From NCBI RefSeq assembly GCF_004352915.1, contig NZ_SJSY01000075.1, forward strand, positions 310,001-374,000: DNA of 64,000 nt, given 5' to 3'. The DNA is from Flavobacterium zhairuonense (GTDB lineage Bacteria; Bacteroidota; Bacteroidia; Flavobacteriales; Flavobacteriaceae). Both the position numbers and the translations under genes were made by a program. The notes beneath the pieces are model-generated. The model did not search any database. It was given only the letters and a program-made list of their open reading frames with translations, and had not been told where the DNA came from. Below, one piece after another: positions 26,137 to 34,928 of the stretch; position 1 is the first letter of the stretch, and each line of letters starts with the position of its first letter.

Positions 26137-26953
26137 CTTTTTCCTTTTTTTCTAAATTAATAAGTTCTTCTCTGTCTTTGCTTTTGATGATATAGACATG
26201 TCCTAGATTTGTCATATCGTTAAACAGTTTAACTTTTATGACATAAAAACTTGTCTGGTCTTCTTTATAAACGGTCTCAACAGTTCCGATGTTGATTCCT
26301 TCTGGGAAAATTACAGATTGTCCTCCGGTTACGATTGTGTCGCCTTTTCTAACAGATGCTAATCTTGGGACATCTCTTAACTGTACAAATCCAGTACTTT
26401 TTCCATCCCAAGTTAAGGAACCAAAGTGATTTGATTTCTTAAGTTTGGCATTGATTTGTGATTTCATGTTCAAAATACTAACCACAGTAGAATATCTTGG
26501 CGAAGTATTATCAATTACTCCAACAATTCCTAAACTGTTGATTACTCCCATATCTGGTTTTACACCTTCGTTGGATCCAGAATTTAAAGTAAGAAAGTTT
26601 TCGTGAGTACTGTAGGTGTTATGAATCACTTTTGACACAATAATGTCAGCTGGCTTTACTCCTTTGATAGTATCAGGTAAAGGCAATTTTGTTGTGTCTT
26701 CTTTATTGAATAAAAGACTTTTTAATCTTGCGTTCTCAAGTACAAGTTCGTCATTTTCAGCTCTTAAATTCAAGTATTCATTCACATGATTGATTCTTTC
26801 ATAAACACCTCCGCTCAAGAAATTGGCAGAACTGATTACTTTGCTTCTATGGTAGGAATGAGATTGAATAGTGAGTCCTAACGAAATACCTAAAAGCAGC
26901 AAAAACAGCAATCGATTACTGTTTCTTATAATGAAATTAAATATTTGCTGCAT
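26129..26953 (-). CDS. mreC: Rod-shape-determining protein MreC
   Basis: A 274-residue bitopic protein: one N-terminal membrane helix (about 12-30), a coiled-coil (about 50-85, LNLRAENDELVLENARLKSL), then the beta-sandwich periplasmic MreC domain with NSGSNEGVKPDMGVIN and TGGQSVIFPEGINIGTV. It activates PBP2/RodA. It starts 111 bases after the mreB stop, with a 15-bp-stem hairpin in between. Confidence 0.95.
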   Translation of the reverse strand: MQQIFNFIIRNSNRLLFLLLLGISLGLTIQSHSYHRSKVISSANFLSGGVYERINHVNEYLNLRAENDELVLENARLKSLLFNKEDTTKLPLPDTIKGVKPADIIVSKVIHNTYSTHENFLTLNSGSNEGVKPDMGVINSLGIVGVIDNTSPRYSTVVSILNMKSQINAKLKKSNHFGSLTWDGKSTGFVQLRDVPRLASVRKGDTIVTGGQSVIFPEGINIGTVETVYKEDQTSFYVIKVKLFNDMTNLGHVYIIKSKDREELINLEKKEKDE

Positions 26954-27000
26954 TTCTTGTCTGGTTATTTTGTTTCAGGATATGCTTTAGGTTTCAAATT

Positions 27001-27037
27001 TTATAAAGGTCAAATCATAGTAATTTGACCTTTATAA
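27001..27037 (-). terminator. Hairpin between mreB and mreC (attenuator-like)
   Basis: A perfect 15-bp inverted repeat, 27001-27015 and 27023-27037, with a 7-base loop. On the minus strand it is followed by only a short T-run (ATTTGAAAC), so partial termination or 3'-end protection of mreB mRNA is more likely than full termination. Confidence 0.6.
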
Positions 27038-27064
27038 AAGTAAATTAGTTTGTTATTTTGAATC

Positions 27065-28093
27065 TTATTTGATTAAGATGCTTTTAAATTTTGCAATGTT
27101 TTTAAGTGCCATTCCAGTACCGCGAACAACAGCTCTTAATGGATCTTCAGCGATATAAACAGGCAAATCTGTTTTTTGAGAAATACGTTTGTCAAGACCT
27201 CTCAACATAGATCCACCACCTGCTAAATAGATACCAGTATTGTAGATATCTGCCGCTAACTCAGGAGGAGTTTGAGATAATGTTTCCATTACTGCATCCT
27301 CAATACGTTGGATAGATTTGTCTAATGCTTTTGCAATCTCACGGTAAGATACATCTACTTGTTTTGGTTTACCTGTAAGCAAATCTCTACCTTGAACTGA
27401 CATATCTTCTGGCGGTCCGTCTAAATCTTCGATAGCAGCTCCAATCTGAATTTTGATTTTTTCAGCAGTACTTTCCCCAACAAATAAGTTGTGCTGTGTA
27501 CGCATGTAATAAACGATGTCATTTGTGAAAACGTCACCTGCAATTTTAACAGATTTATCACAAACAATTCCACCTAAAGCGATTACAGCGATTTCAGTGG
27601 TACCACCTCCAATATCTACAATCATGTTTCCTTTTGGTTGCATGATATCGATACCAATACCAATTGCTGCAGCCATTGGCTCATGAATCAAATAAACCTC
27701 TTTTCCGTTTACTCTCTCACAAGATTCTTTTACTGCACGCATTTCAACCTCAGTAATTCCAGAAGGAATACAAACAACCATTCTTAACGCTGGCGTAAAC
27801 ATTCTCTTTTTTAATGCAGGAATACTTTTGATGAACATGTTGATCATCTTTTCTGAAGCATCAAAATCGGCAATAACACCATCCTTCAAAGGCCTTATGG
27901 TTTTGATGTTTTCATGCGTTTTACCTTGCATCATGTTGGCTTCTTTACCAACAGCGATGATTTTGCCTGAAACTCTGTCGCGTGCTACGATAGAGGGGCT
28001 GTCAATAACAACTTTATCATTATGAATGATTAAAGTGTTTGCGGTACCAAGGTCTATTGCAATATCCTCGGTCATGAAATCAAAAAATCCCAT
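27065..28093 (-). CDS. mreB: Rod-shape actin homologue MreB
   Basis: A 342-residue bacterial actin that guides sidewall synthesis. Actin-fold nucleotide motifs: IDLGTANTLI (phosphate 1, about 13-22), VDIGGGTTEIAVI (phosphate 2, about 159-171) and IYLAGGGSMLRGLD (adenosine, about 287-300). Also the conserved HEPMAAAIG. Length is standard. It has its own -7 element downstream of purH, so it can be expressed separately from the downstream mreCD-mrdA-rodA genes. Confidence 0.98.
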   Translation of the reverse strand: MGFFDFMTEDIAIDLGTANTLIIHNDKVVIDSPSIVARDRVSGKIIAVGKEANMMQGKTHENIKTIRPLKDGVIADFDASEKMINMFIKSIPALKKRMFTPALRMVVCIPSGITEVEMRAVKESCERVNGKEVYLIHEPMAAAIGIGIDIMQPKGNMIVDIGGGTTEIAVIALGGIVCDKSVKIAGDVFTNDIVYYMRTQHNLFVGESTAEKIKIQIGAAIEDLDGPPEDMSVQGRDLLTGKPKQVDVSYREIAKALDKSIQRIEDAVMETLSQTPPELAADIYNTGIYLAGGGSMLRGLDKRISQKTDLPVYIAEDPLRAVVRGTGMALKNIAKFKSILIK

Positions 28094-28135
28094 AAGTTTT
28101 TTAGGGGTTTAAAATGTTATAAATTATTTATCGAA

Positions 28136-28143
28136 CAAAGTTA
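28136..28143 (-). promoter_or_regulatory. -7 element for mreB
   Basis: TAACTTTG on the minus strand, directly after the purH stop and 43 bases before the mreB ATG. No clear TTG at the usual spacing. Confidence 0.45.
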
Positions 28144-28149
28144 AACAAA

Positions 28150-29676
28150 TTAATGTTTAAAATGACGAGTTCCTGTAAATACCATTGCAAGATTATTTTC
28201 ATTGCAATAATTTATGCTTAATTCGTCTTTTATCGAACCTCCTGGCTGAATTACAGCAGTTATTCCTGCTTTTTTAGCTAATTCTACACAATCCGGAAAT
28301 GGGAAAAATGCGTCACTTGCCATCGAAGCTCCAGTTAAATCAAATCCAAAAGCTTTTGCTTTATCTACAGCCTGCATTAATGCATCGACTCTAGAAGTTT
28401 GACCTGTACCTGAAGAAATCAATGTTCCGTTTTTAGCAAATACAATTGTGTTTGATTTTGTATTCTTGCAGATTTTAGAAGCAAAGATCAAATCTTCGAT
28501 CTCCTGAGCAGTAGGTTCTGTAATTGTAACGGTTTTTAAATGCTCTTTATTATCCGTAATATTATTTCTGTCCTGAATTAACAATCCGTTAAGACAAGTT
28601 CTTACTTGACGAGATGGTAATTCAACTTCATTTTGAACTAAAATAATTCTGTTTTTCTTCTCTTGTAAAACTGTAACTGCCTCATCCTCATATGTTGGAG
28701 CGATTACCACTTCGCAGAATAATTTGTTGATTTCTTGTGCAGTTTCTAAATCAATTTTTGTGTTAGAAATTAACACTCCTCCAAATGCTGAAGTTGGATC
28801 ACAAGCCAAAGCTGCTAAGTATGCTTCGCTGATTGTTTTTCTTGAAGCCAATCCGCAAGCGTTGTTGTGTTTTAAAATTGCGAATGTTGGTCCGTCAGTT
28901 TTGAATTCAGCAATTAAATTTACAGCGGCATCAACATCTAACAAATTGTTGTATGATAATTCTTTTCCGTGAACTTTTTTGAACATCGCGTCAAAATCTC
29001 CAAAGAAGAATCCTTTTTGGTGAGGGTTTTCACCGTATCTTAAAACTTGACCGTTTGCAATGCTTTCTTTGTAAATAGTCTCGTCTGTATTGAAATAATT
29101 AAAAATCGCTCCGTCATAGTGAGATGAAACGTGGAAAGCTTTAGTAGCAAACAATCTTCTGTTTTCTAGAGTTGTGCTTCCGTTTTGTTCTGTAATTAAA
29201 TCTAAAAGCATGCTGTATTCGTTTACTGAAGCAACAATTACAGTGTCTTTGAAATTTTTTGCGCCTGCACGAATTAATGAAATCCCGCCAATATCAATTT
29301 TTTCGATGATATCTTGTTCACTTGCACCTGAAGCAACAGTTTTTTCAAAAGGATACAAATCAACAATTACCAAATCAATTTGAGGAATGTCAAATTCTTT
29401 CATTTGCTGAACATCGCTCTCGTTGTCTTGACGGTTTAAGATTCCGCCAAAAATTTTCGGGTGCAATGTTTTTACTCTTCCTCCAAGAATTTCTGGAAAC
29501 GAAGTAATATCTTCAACTGGAACTACAGGAATTCCAAGATTTTTAATGAAATCTTCAGTTCCTCCAGTAGAGTAAAGTGTTACATTTTGTTCGTGTAATT
29601 TTCTAACGATTGGCTCTAATCCGTCTTTAGAAAAAACCGAAATTAGTGCTGATTGTATTTTTTTAGTTGTGCTCAT
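28150..29676 (-). CDS. purH: Bifunctional AICAR transformylase/IMP cyclohydrolase
   Basis: PurH catalyses the last two steps of IMP synthesis. The N-terminal cyclohydrolase domain has ALISVFSKDGLEPIVRKL, STGGT and GGRVKTLHPKI; the C-terminal transformylase domain has RYGENPHQKGFF, KHNNACGLA and the C-terminal AVIQPGGSIKDELSI. The frame stays open to a TTG at 29703, but that codon lies inside a TACTTTTG promoter element; the ATG at 29676 (MSTTKKIQ, 508 residues) is the better start and matches family length. First gene of the purH-mre stretch. Confidence 0.97.
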   Translation of the reverse strand: MSTTKKIQSALISVFSKDGLEPIVRKLHEQNVTLYSTGGTEDFIKNLGIPVVPVEDITSFPEILGGRVKTLHPKIFGGILNRQDNESDVQQMKEFDIPQIDLVIVDLYPFEKTVASGASEQDIIEKIDIGGISLIRAGAKNFKDTVIVASVNEYSMLLDLITEQNGSTTLENRRLFATKAFHVSSHYDGAIFNYFNTDETIYKESIANGQVLRYGENPHQKGFFFGDFDAMFKKVHGKELSYNNLLDVDAAVNLIAEFKTDGPTFAILKHNNACGLASRKTISEAYLAALACDPTSAFGGVLISNTKIDLETAQEINKLFCEVVIAPTYEDEAVTVLQEKKNRIILVQNEVELPSRQVRTCLNGLLIQDRNNITDNKEHLKTVTITEPTAQEIEDLIFASKICKNTKSNTIVFAKNGTLISSGTGQTSRVDALMQAVDKAKAFGFDLTGASMASDAFFPFPDCVELAKKAGITAVIQPGGSIKDELSINYCNENNLAMVFTGTRHFKH

Positions 29677-29700
29677 TGTGTAGTTATGATTTTCAGACTG

Positions 29701-29708
29701 CAAAAGTA
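29701..29708 (-). promoter_or_regulatory. -7 element for purH (decides the start)
   Basis: TACTTTTG on the minus strand, 25 bases before the ATG at 29676; predicted transcription start near 29694, downstream of the alternative TTG start at 29703, which is therefore not translated. Confidence 0.6.
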
Positions 29709-29841
29709 GTTTTTTTATATATTATTTTAAAGAAAATTAATGTAACATTATGCTAAAAAAATCTACTGATGAGTAAGTTAAGTTTTATTAGGTTTTTGAA
29801 TTTAATTTATTGAATTTTACTTTATTGAAAAATACTATTAT

Positions 29842-31089
29842 ATGTTTCTTTACCTCCGATTATTAAAAGAAAGTTTCGGCTTTGCCATAAATGCGTTGCG
29901 AAATAATAAATTAAGAACTTTATTGTCTTTGCTGGGCGTTACGATTGGTATTTTTTCGATTATTGCTGTTCTGGCGGCTGTCGATTCTTTAGACCGAAAA
30001 ATTTCTAAGGATTTGAGTAGCTTAGATAAAAATACAATTTATTTAATGAAATATTGCTTTGGGCCATCTGAAATTCCGCAATGGAAAAGAGAGCAGTTTC
30101 CAAATGTGAAATACGATGAATATATTGGGTTGAAAAATTCATTGAATAATACTGATCAAGTAGGTTATCAGCTTTTTGTTGCGAGAGAAACTTTAAAATA
30201 TGATTCCAAAACAGTTGCCGATGTGAATATTATTCCTTCGTCATTTGAAATGGTTGATATTGACGGATTGAGTTTTGACAAAGGACGATTTTACAACGAA
30301 TCTGAGTCAAATTCTGGAACTCCGGTTATTGTTCTTGGGTATGATATTGCCGAAGGGCTTTTTGAAGCAAGTGATCCGATTGGAAAAAATATTCGTTTGT
30401 ATGGGCAACGTTTTACGGTTATTGGTGTAATGGCAAAGCAAGGGGCAGGTTTTTTTGGAGATAGCAATGATACATCGGTTTATTTGCCAGCTAATTTCCT
30501 TCGCCGAATGTATGGTGACAGCGATGCAATGACGCCAGTAATTGTTTTGAAGCCCGTTAAAGGAGTGGATATGGAAGCTTATAAAGCCGAAGTCGCTCAA
30601 AAACTTCGTGCTATTCGTGGAATGAAAGCGGGTGAAATGGATAATTTCTTCGTAAATGTGCTTTCTGGCTTCACTGATTTTATAGATGGAATATTAGGAA
30701 CTTTGAGAACTGCTGGAATTTTCATTAGTATTTTCTCTTTCTTGGTTGGAGGTTTTGGAGTGGCCAATATTATGTTCGTTTCTGTAAAAGAGCGAACAAA
30801 TTTGATTGGTATCCAAAAATCTTTGGGAGCGAAAAATAAATTCATCTTATTTCAGTTTTTATTTGAAGCCATAATGCTTTGCTTGATTGGAGGTGTAATT
30901 GGTTTGCTGATTGTCTGGTTGCTTTCTCTTCTTCTGACCAATTTATTGGAGTTTGAGTTTGTTTTAAGTTTCTGGAACATCTTCATTGGCGCAGGACTTT
31001 CTATTTTTGTTGGAATAATTTCGGGGATTTTGCCGGCAGTTTCAGCGGCAAATCTAGATCCTGTTGAAGCAATTCGAACAGGAATGTAA
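29842..31089 (+). CDS. ABC transporter permease (MacB/FtsX type)
   Basis: A 415-residue permease of the type VII (MacB-like) ABC class: membrane helix near 20-45 (LRTLLSLLGVTIGIFSIIAVLAA with the usual NKLRT.L..LG motif), a periplasmic MacB_PCD domain (about 50-245) and a C-terminal FtsX domain with three helices (about 285-400, including GGFGVANIMFVSVKERT.EIG-like IGIQKSLGAK). No ATP-binding subunit lies next to it, so the ATPase is encoded elsewhere. Substrate unknown: such systems move lipoproteins, peptides or act as mechanotransducers. Confidence 0.92.
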   Translation: MFLYLRLLKESFGFAINALRNNKLRTLLSLLGVTIGIFSIIAVLAAVDSLDRKISKDLSSLDKNTIYLMKYCFGPSEIPQWKREQFPNVKYDEYIGLKNSLNNTDQVGYQLFVARETLKYDSKTVADVNIIPSSFEMVDIDGLSFDKGRFYNESESNSGTPVIVLGYDIAEGLFEASDPIGKNIRLYGQRFTVIGVMAKQGAGFFGDSNDTSVYLPANFLRRMYGDSDAMTPVIVLKPVKGVDMEAYKAEVAQKLRAIRGMKAGEMDNFFVNVLSGFTDFIDGILGTLRTAGIFISIFSFLVGGFGVANIMFVSVKERTNLIGIQKSLGAKNKFILFQFLFEAIMLCLIGGVIGLLIVWLLSLLLTNLLEFEFVLSFWNIFIGAGLSIFVGIISGILPAVSAANLDPVEAIRTGM

Positions 31090-31118
31090 TATTGTTTTTG
31101 TGTTATTTTACTGTAAAT

Positions 31119-31149
31119 TTTGATGGCTCAAAATAATTAGATATTTTTG
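31119..31149 (+). promoter_or_regulatory. Promoter for the cupin-like gene
   Basis: TTTG (31119-31122), 19-base spacer, TATTTTTG (31142-31149): a full match to the Bacteroidota consensus, about 33 bases before the ATG. Confidence 0.7.
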
Positions 31150-31181
31150 ATAGACCACTGACAACTTAATCCGCAAAACAA

Positions 31182-32069
31182 ATGAGCTTTAATCTTAGAT
31201 CTGTTGATACTGTTGAGTCAATTTCCAAAGAAGATTTTAAAAAGAATTACTTGGATAAAAGAAAGCCTTTAATCATTAAAGGACTCACAAAAGATTGGCC
31301 AGCTAGAGAAAAGTGGTCAACCGAATATTTTAAGCAGATTGCAGGTGATATTGAAGTTAAACTGGTAGATAATTCAAAAGCAGATCCTTCAAAAGTAATT
31401 AATGCTTCAATCGCCAGTATGAAATTTGGCGAATACTTGGATTTGATAAAACGCGAACCGACACAATTGCGAATTTTCTTTTTCAATCTTTTTAAACACA
31501 GACCTGAATTAATTGATGATGTAAAAATTCCAAAAGAATTGATGGGTGGTTTTATAGAAAGCATGCCAGCAATGTTTTTTGGCGGTTCAAAAGCAATAAC
31601 TTTTTTGCATTATGATATCGATTTGCCGCATCTTTTCCATACTCATTTTGGAGGCAGAAAACACATTATATTATTCGATAATAAATGGAAAAAGAGATTG
31701 TATTGTCTTCCAAATACTACTTACGCTTTGGAAGATTATGACGTAGCCAATCCCGATTTTGAAAAATTTCCAGCTTTGAAAGGAGTAGAGGGTTATGAAG
31801 TTTTCTTGGAACACGGAGATACTCTATTCATGCCAACAGGAATGTGGCACTGGATGCGTTACATTGATGGTTCTTTTTCGCTAACACTTCGCGCATGGGA
31901 TCAATCGGTGTCTAGAAAAATGGCCAGCGTTTGGAGCTTGTTCATGCATGGCGCAGTCGATAGTGCTATAAAAGTGGTTTTCAGGGAACGCTATGCGGTA
32001 TGGCGTGAAAAACTTGCTTTTAAAATTGCTGCAAAAGAATTGAAAAAGGATTTGAAAAAAGCAAGCTAA
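31182..32069 (+). CDS. Cupin-like (JmjC-type) dioxygenase homologue
   Basis: A 295-residue member of the cupin-like/JmjC superfamily of Fe(II)/2-oxoglutarate oxygenases. The metal triad is visible: His143-Tyr-Asp145 (FLHYDIDLPHLFH) and the distal His223 (PTGMWHWMRYI); KHIILFD follows the first pair as in FIH-like enzymes, and the N-terminal KPLIIKGLTKDWPA is typical. Likely a cytoplasmic hydroxylase of a protein or small molecule; substrate unknown. It has its own promoter and no operon partner. Confidence 0.88.
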   Translation: MSFNLRSVDTVESISKEDFKKNYLDKRKPLIIKGLTKDWPAREKWSTEYFKQIAGDIEVKLVDNSKADPSKVINASIASMKFGEYLDLIKREPTQLRIFFFNLFKHRPELIDDVKIPKELMGGFIESMPAMFFGGSKAITFLHYDIDLPHLFHTHFGGRKHIILFDNKWKKRLYCLPNTTYALEDYDVANPDFEKFPALKGVEGYEVFLEHGDTLFMPTGMWHWMRYIDGSFSLTLRAWDQSVSRKMASVWSLFMHGAVDSAIKVVFRERYAVWREKLAFKIAAKELKKDLKKAS

Positions 32070-32099
32070 TTTAAAATTGCCATCTAAATAAGAAAACAT

Positions 32100-32195
32100 A
32101 AAAATTCCGTAGGAATGAAATGTTGGTAGCAACGGAATTTATTCCGTTGAAAGATGAAGCGAAAATTAAGAAGTTCCGTAGGAACGATATATGTT
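32100..32195. repeat. Interspersed palindromic element (TTCCGTAGGAA type)
   Basis: Two copies of TTCCGTAGGAA (32105-32115 and 32174-32184), each itself near-palindromic, flank a perfect 8-bp hairpin CAACGGAA/TTCCGTTG (32130-32149). The block fills the gap between the cupin-like gene and the convergent lipoprotein gene. It looks like a REP-type mobile or regulatory repeat; whether it occurs elsewhere cannot be seen here. Confidence 0.6.
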
Positions 32196-32778
32196 ATTTT
32201 GGAAGTTTAATTTTTGTCTTGTCCCATTTGATTTCGTTTGAAAAGTACGAGTCATTGTTTTTCTTGTATTTCAAAACAGTATCTTCTTCTTGTGTGGTTC
32301 TTCTTATGTAGTAAATTGGTATGATGTTACTTTTTAAAAAATTCAAAAAGTAAGGATTTTTAATTGTATCGCTTTGTGAGCCTATTATTAAAAGTTGTCT
32401 GCTTTTCTCTTTTGTTAAAATATTTTCTGACATAAAATCGTTTAGACATTTTTTCGGAATTTTGACAATGTCTTTTGGTTCTAAATCAAGAAAATGTGGA
32501 AGTGTGTCTTTTTCACGACCATAACTACATAAAATTTGAATGTGTCTTTTTTGATAAAAATATAAATTTCCTTTTTTGTCAATTATTAATTGGCTTTCTC
32601 CATAGAAAACTCCTTTTGTTGATGGAGGATGTACTGCTAATGAATCGTAATATTTTTTAAGTTCTTTGTCTTCATAGGAGATAATGTAAGGTTTGTTTTT
32701 AATAACAGTTTTTTTCTCTTTTTTAGCACAATTCCAAAAAAGAAAACAAATCATAAAGCCAATAAAAATTCTAGCCAT
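32194..32778 (-). CDS. Small lipoprotein of unknown function
   Basis: A 194-residue protein with a lipoprotein signal (lipobox LFWNC, Cys near residue 17) followed by lysine-rich sequence. No family recognised. It has a conserved-looking core (KPYIISYEDKELKKYYDSL; GESQLIIDKKGNLYFYQK) with mixed beta/alpha character and no cysteines suggesting metal or redox sites beyond one. Its 3' end abuts the palindromic repeat element. A real gene by signal peptide, length and codon use, but conservation is unknown to me. Confidence 0.65.
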   Translation of the reverse strand: MARIFIGFMICFLFWNCAKKEKKTVIKNKPYIISYEDKELKKYYDSLAVHPPSTKGVFYGESQLIIDKKGNLYFYQKRHIQILCSYGREKDTLPHFLDLEPKDIVKIPKKCLNDFMSENILTKEKSRQLLIIGSQSDTIKNPYFLNFLKSNIIPIYYIRRTTQEEDTVLKYKKNNDSYFSNEIKWDKTKIKLPK

Positions 32779-32804
32779 AAAGAATAAGATTTAAAATAAA
32801 GATA

Positions 32805-32841
32805 TAAAAAAATCCCAAGAAGCAATTTCTTGGGATTTTCT
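32805..32841 (-). terminator. Terminator after accD
   Basis: Stem AATCCCAAGAA with its complement TTCTTGGGATT around a short loop, followed by T-rich sequence on the minus strand, about 20 bases after the accD stop. Confidence 0.8.
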
Positions 32842-32860
32842 ATTTTGACTAGTTTTAAAA

Positions 32861-33715
32861 CTATCTGATATCATTATTTTGAATCAAATCGATATATAAG
32901 TTGATCTTATCTTTCAATTCTTTTCTTGGCGTGATAAAGTCTAAGAAACCGTGCTCTAATAAGAACTCAGCAGTTTGGAAACCTTCTGGCAAATCTTTTC
33001 CTGTGGTATCGCGAACAACACGCGGACCAGCAAAACCAATCAAAGCACCTGGCTCAGAGATGTTGATGTCTCCTAACATAGCGTAAGATGCAGTTGTTCC
33101 TCCAGTTGTTGGATCTGTACAAAGAGAGATGTAAGGTAATTTAGCTTCAGCTAATTGAGCTAGTTTTACAGAAGTTTTTGCTAATTGCATTAAAGAATAA
33201 GCAGCTTCCATCATACGAGCTCCACCAGATTTAGAAATCATTACAAAAGGCAATTTGTTTTTGATAGCATGATCAATACCTCTCGCGATTTTCTCACCTA
33301 CCACAGCTCCCATAGATCCACCGATAAAAGCGAAATCCATACAGCAAATTACAAGTTCTCTTCCTTTAGATTTTCCTACTCCCGTACGTACAGCGTCTTT
33401 AAGGTGAGTTTTTTCCATTACATCTTTCAATCTTTCTGCATATTTCTTTGTGTCTACAAAGTGCAGAGGATCTTTAGAAGTCATGTTTTTATCTAACTCA
33501 ACAAATTCGTTGTTGTCGAATAAAATTTCAAAATAGGTTGCGCTTCCAATTCGAACGTGAAAATCATCTTCAGGGCTAACGAATAAATTTCTCGCCAATT
33601 CGTCAGCATCAATAATTTTTCCAGTAGGAGATTTGTACCACAATCCTTTCGGAACGTCCATCTTATCTTCAGTAGCGGTCGTAATCCCTTTTTCTTGTCT
33701 TTTAAACCAAGCCAT
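32861..33715 (-). CDS. accD: Acetyl-CoA carboxylase carboxyltransferase beta subunit, no zinc ribbon
   Basis: A 284-residue AccD that forms malonyl-CoA with AccA. The carboxyltransferase core is intact (GRELVICCMDFAFIGGSMG, SKSGGARMMEAAYSLMQLAKT, DPTTGGTTASYAMLGDI, EPGALIGFAGPRV). The N-terminal region that normally carries a four-cysteine zinc ribbon reads GLWYKSPTGKIIDADEL and NLFVSPEDDFHVR: the cysteines are absent (Ser, Ser and Asp among the replacements). This is therefore a ribbon-less variant, which I believe is common in Flavobacteriia. It is 85 bases downstream of fbaA with a hairpin repeat in between. Confidence 0.95.
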   Translation of the reverse strand: MAWFKRQEKGITTATEDKMDVPKGLWYKSPTGKIIDADELARNLFVSPEDDFHVRIGSATYFEILFDNNEFVELDKNMTSKDPLHFVDTKKYAERLKDVMEKTHLKDAVRTGVGKSKGRELVICCMDFAFIGGSMGAVVGEKIARGIDHAIKNKLPFVMISKSGGARMMEAAYSLMQLAKTSVKLAQLAEAKLPYISLCTDPTTGGTTASYAMLGDINISEPGALIGFAGPRVVRDTTGKDLPEGFQTAEFLLEHGFLDFITPRKELKDKINLYIDLIQNNDIR

Positions 33716-33723
33716 TTTTTAAA

Positions 33724-33800
33724 ATTTAAGATTTAAGATTTTAGACTTTAGATTTTAGATTCCAGAAAGAAATCTAAAATCTAAAATCAGAGATCTAAAA
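33724..33800. repeat. Heptad repeat hairpin between fbaA and accD (GATTTTA unit)
   Basis: Tandem 7-mers of the TTTAGAT type form a 15-bp perfect hairpin (33747-33761 with 33771-33785). It sits exactly between two minus-strand genes and could act as processing site, weak terminator or 3'-end stabiliser. Confidence 0.65.
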
Positions 33801-34868
33801 TTATAGTGTATTCACATTGTTTAAGTCAGCAAAAGCTTGTTCAAGTCTTGCGTTGAATGTTACTTCGCTTTCACGAACCCATCTTCTTGGGTCATAGTAT
33901 TTTTTGTTTGGAGCATCTGGACCTTCTGGGTTTCCAATTTGTGATTTCAAATAGTCAAGATTTTTAACCATATAATCACGGATTCCTTCAGTGTATGCAA
34001 ACTGTAAATCTGTATCGATGTTCATTTTGATAACTCCGTAGCTAATTCCTTCTCTGATTTCTTCAAGTGTAGAACCTGAACCTCCGTGGAAAACGAAATC
34101 AACAGGGTTGTGTCCTGTGTTGAATTTGTTTTGTACGAAATCCTGAGAATTTTTTAAGATTTTTGGAGTTAATTTTACGTTTCCTGGTTTGTAAACACCG
34201 TGAACGTTTCCGAAAGCAGCAGCAATAGTAAATTTCGGGCTTACTTTAGATAATTCTTCGTAAGCATAAGCTACTTCTTCTGGTTGAGTATATAATTTTG
34301 AGCTGTCAACATCAGAGTTGTCAACACCATCTTCTTCACCACCTGTAATACCAAGCTCGATTTCTAATGTCATACCCATTTTGCTCATTCTTGCTAAGTA
34401 CTCTTTGCAGATTTCGATGTTTTCTTCGATTGGCTCCTCAGACAAATCGATCATGTGAGAACTGAATAATGGTTTTCCTGTTTCTGCAAAATGTTTTTCA
34501 GAAGCATCTAATAAACCATCAATCCAAGGCAATAATTTTTTTGCGCAGTGGTCAGTGTGTAAAATTACAGTTGCACCGTAAGCTTCAGCTAAAGTGTGAA
34601 TATGTTTTGCTCCAGCGATTCCTCCAGCGATTGCCGCTTTTTCACCTGCGTTAGATAATCCTTTTCCAGCGTTGAATTGAGCTCCTCCGTTAGAAAATTG
34701 AATAATAACTGGTGCGTTTAGTTTTGCTGCAGTTTCAAGTACACCGTTGATTGTGCTTGATCCAGTAACGTTTACTGCAGGAAGTGCAAATCCTTTTTCT
34801 TTTGCATAGTTAAAAATCTCCTGAACTTGGTCTCCTGTAGCAACTCCTGGTTTGATATTGTGTGCCAT
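33801..34868 (-). CDS. fbaA: Class II fructose-bisphosphate aldolase
   Basis: A 355-residue zinc-dependent aldolase of glycolysis/gluconeogenesis. Motifs: ALPAVNVTGSSTINGVLETA, zinc ligand HTDHCAKKLLPWID (HTDHC), ELGITGGEEDGVDNS, HGVYKPGNVKLTP and the phosphate-binding FHGGSGST. C-terminal RVWVRE-like GRRWVRESEVTF region as in class IIA enzymes (here DPRRWVRESE). Length fits the FbaA group. It has its own -7 element. Confidence 0.97.
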   Translation of the reverse strand: MAHNIKPGVATGDQVQEIFNYAKEKGFALPAVNVTGSSTINGVLETAAKLNAPVIIQFSNGGAQFNAGKGLSNAGEKAAIAGGIAGAKHIHTLAEAYGATVILHTDHCAKKLLPWIDGLLDASEKHFAETGKPLFSSHMIDLSEEPIEENIEICKEYLARMSKMGMTLEIELGITGGEEDGVDNSDVDSSKLYTQPEEVAYAYEELSKVSPKFTIAAAFGNVHGVYKPGNVKLTPKILKNSQDFVQNKFNTGHNPVDFVFHGGSGSTLEEIREGISYGVIKMNIDTDLQFAYTEGIRDYMVKNLDYLKSQIGNPEGPDAPNKKYYDPRRWVRESEVTFNARLEQAFADLNNVNTL

Positions 34869-34906
34869 TGTAATTTTTTTTATAGTTGTTTTTAGTTTTT
34901 AGGTTG

Positions 34907-34914
34907 CAAAAATA
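34907..34914 (-). promoter_or_regulatory. -7 element for fbaA
   Basis: TATTTTTG on the minus strand, 38 bases before the ATG at 34868. No canonical TTG at 19-20 bases. Confidence 0.45.
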
Positions 34915-34928
34915 AGAATTAATTAGCA

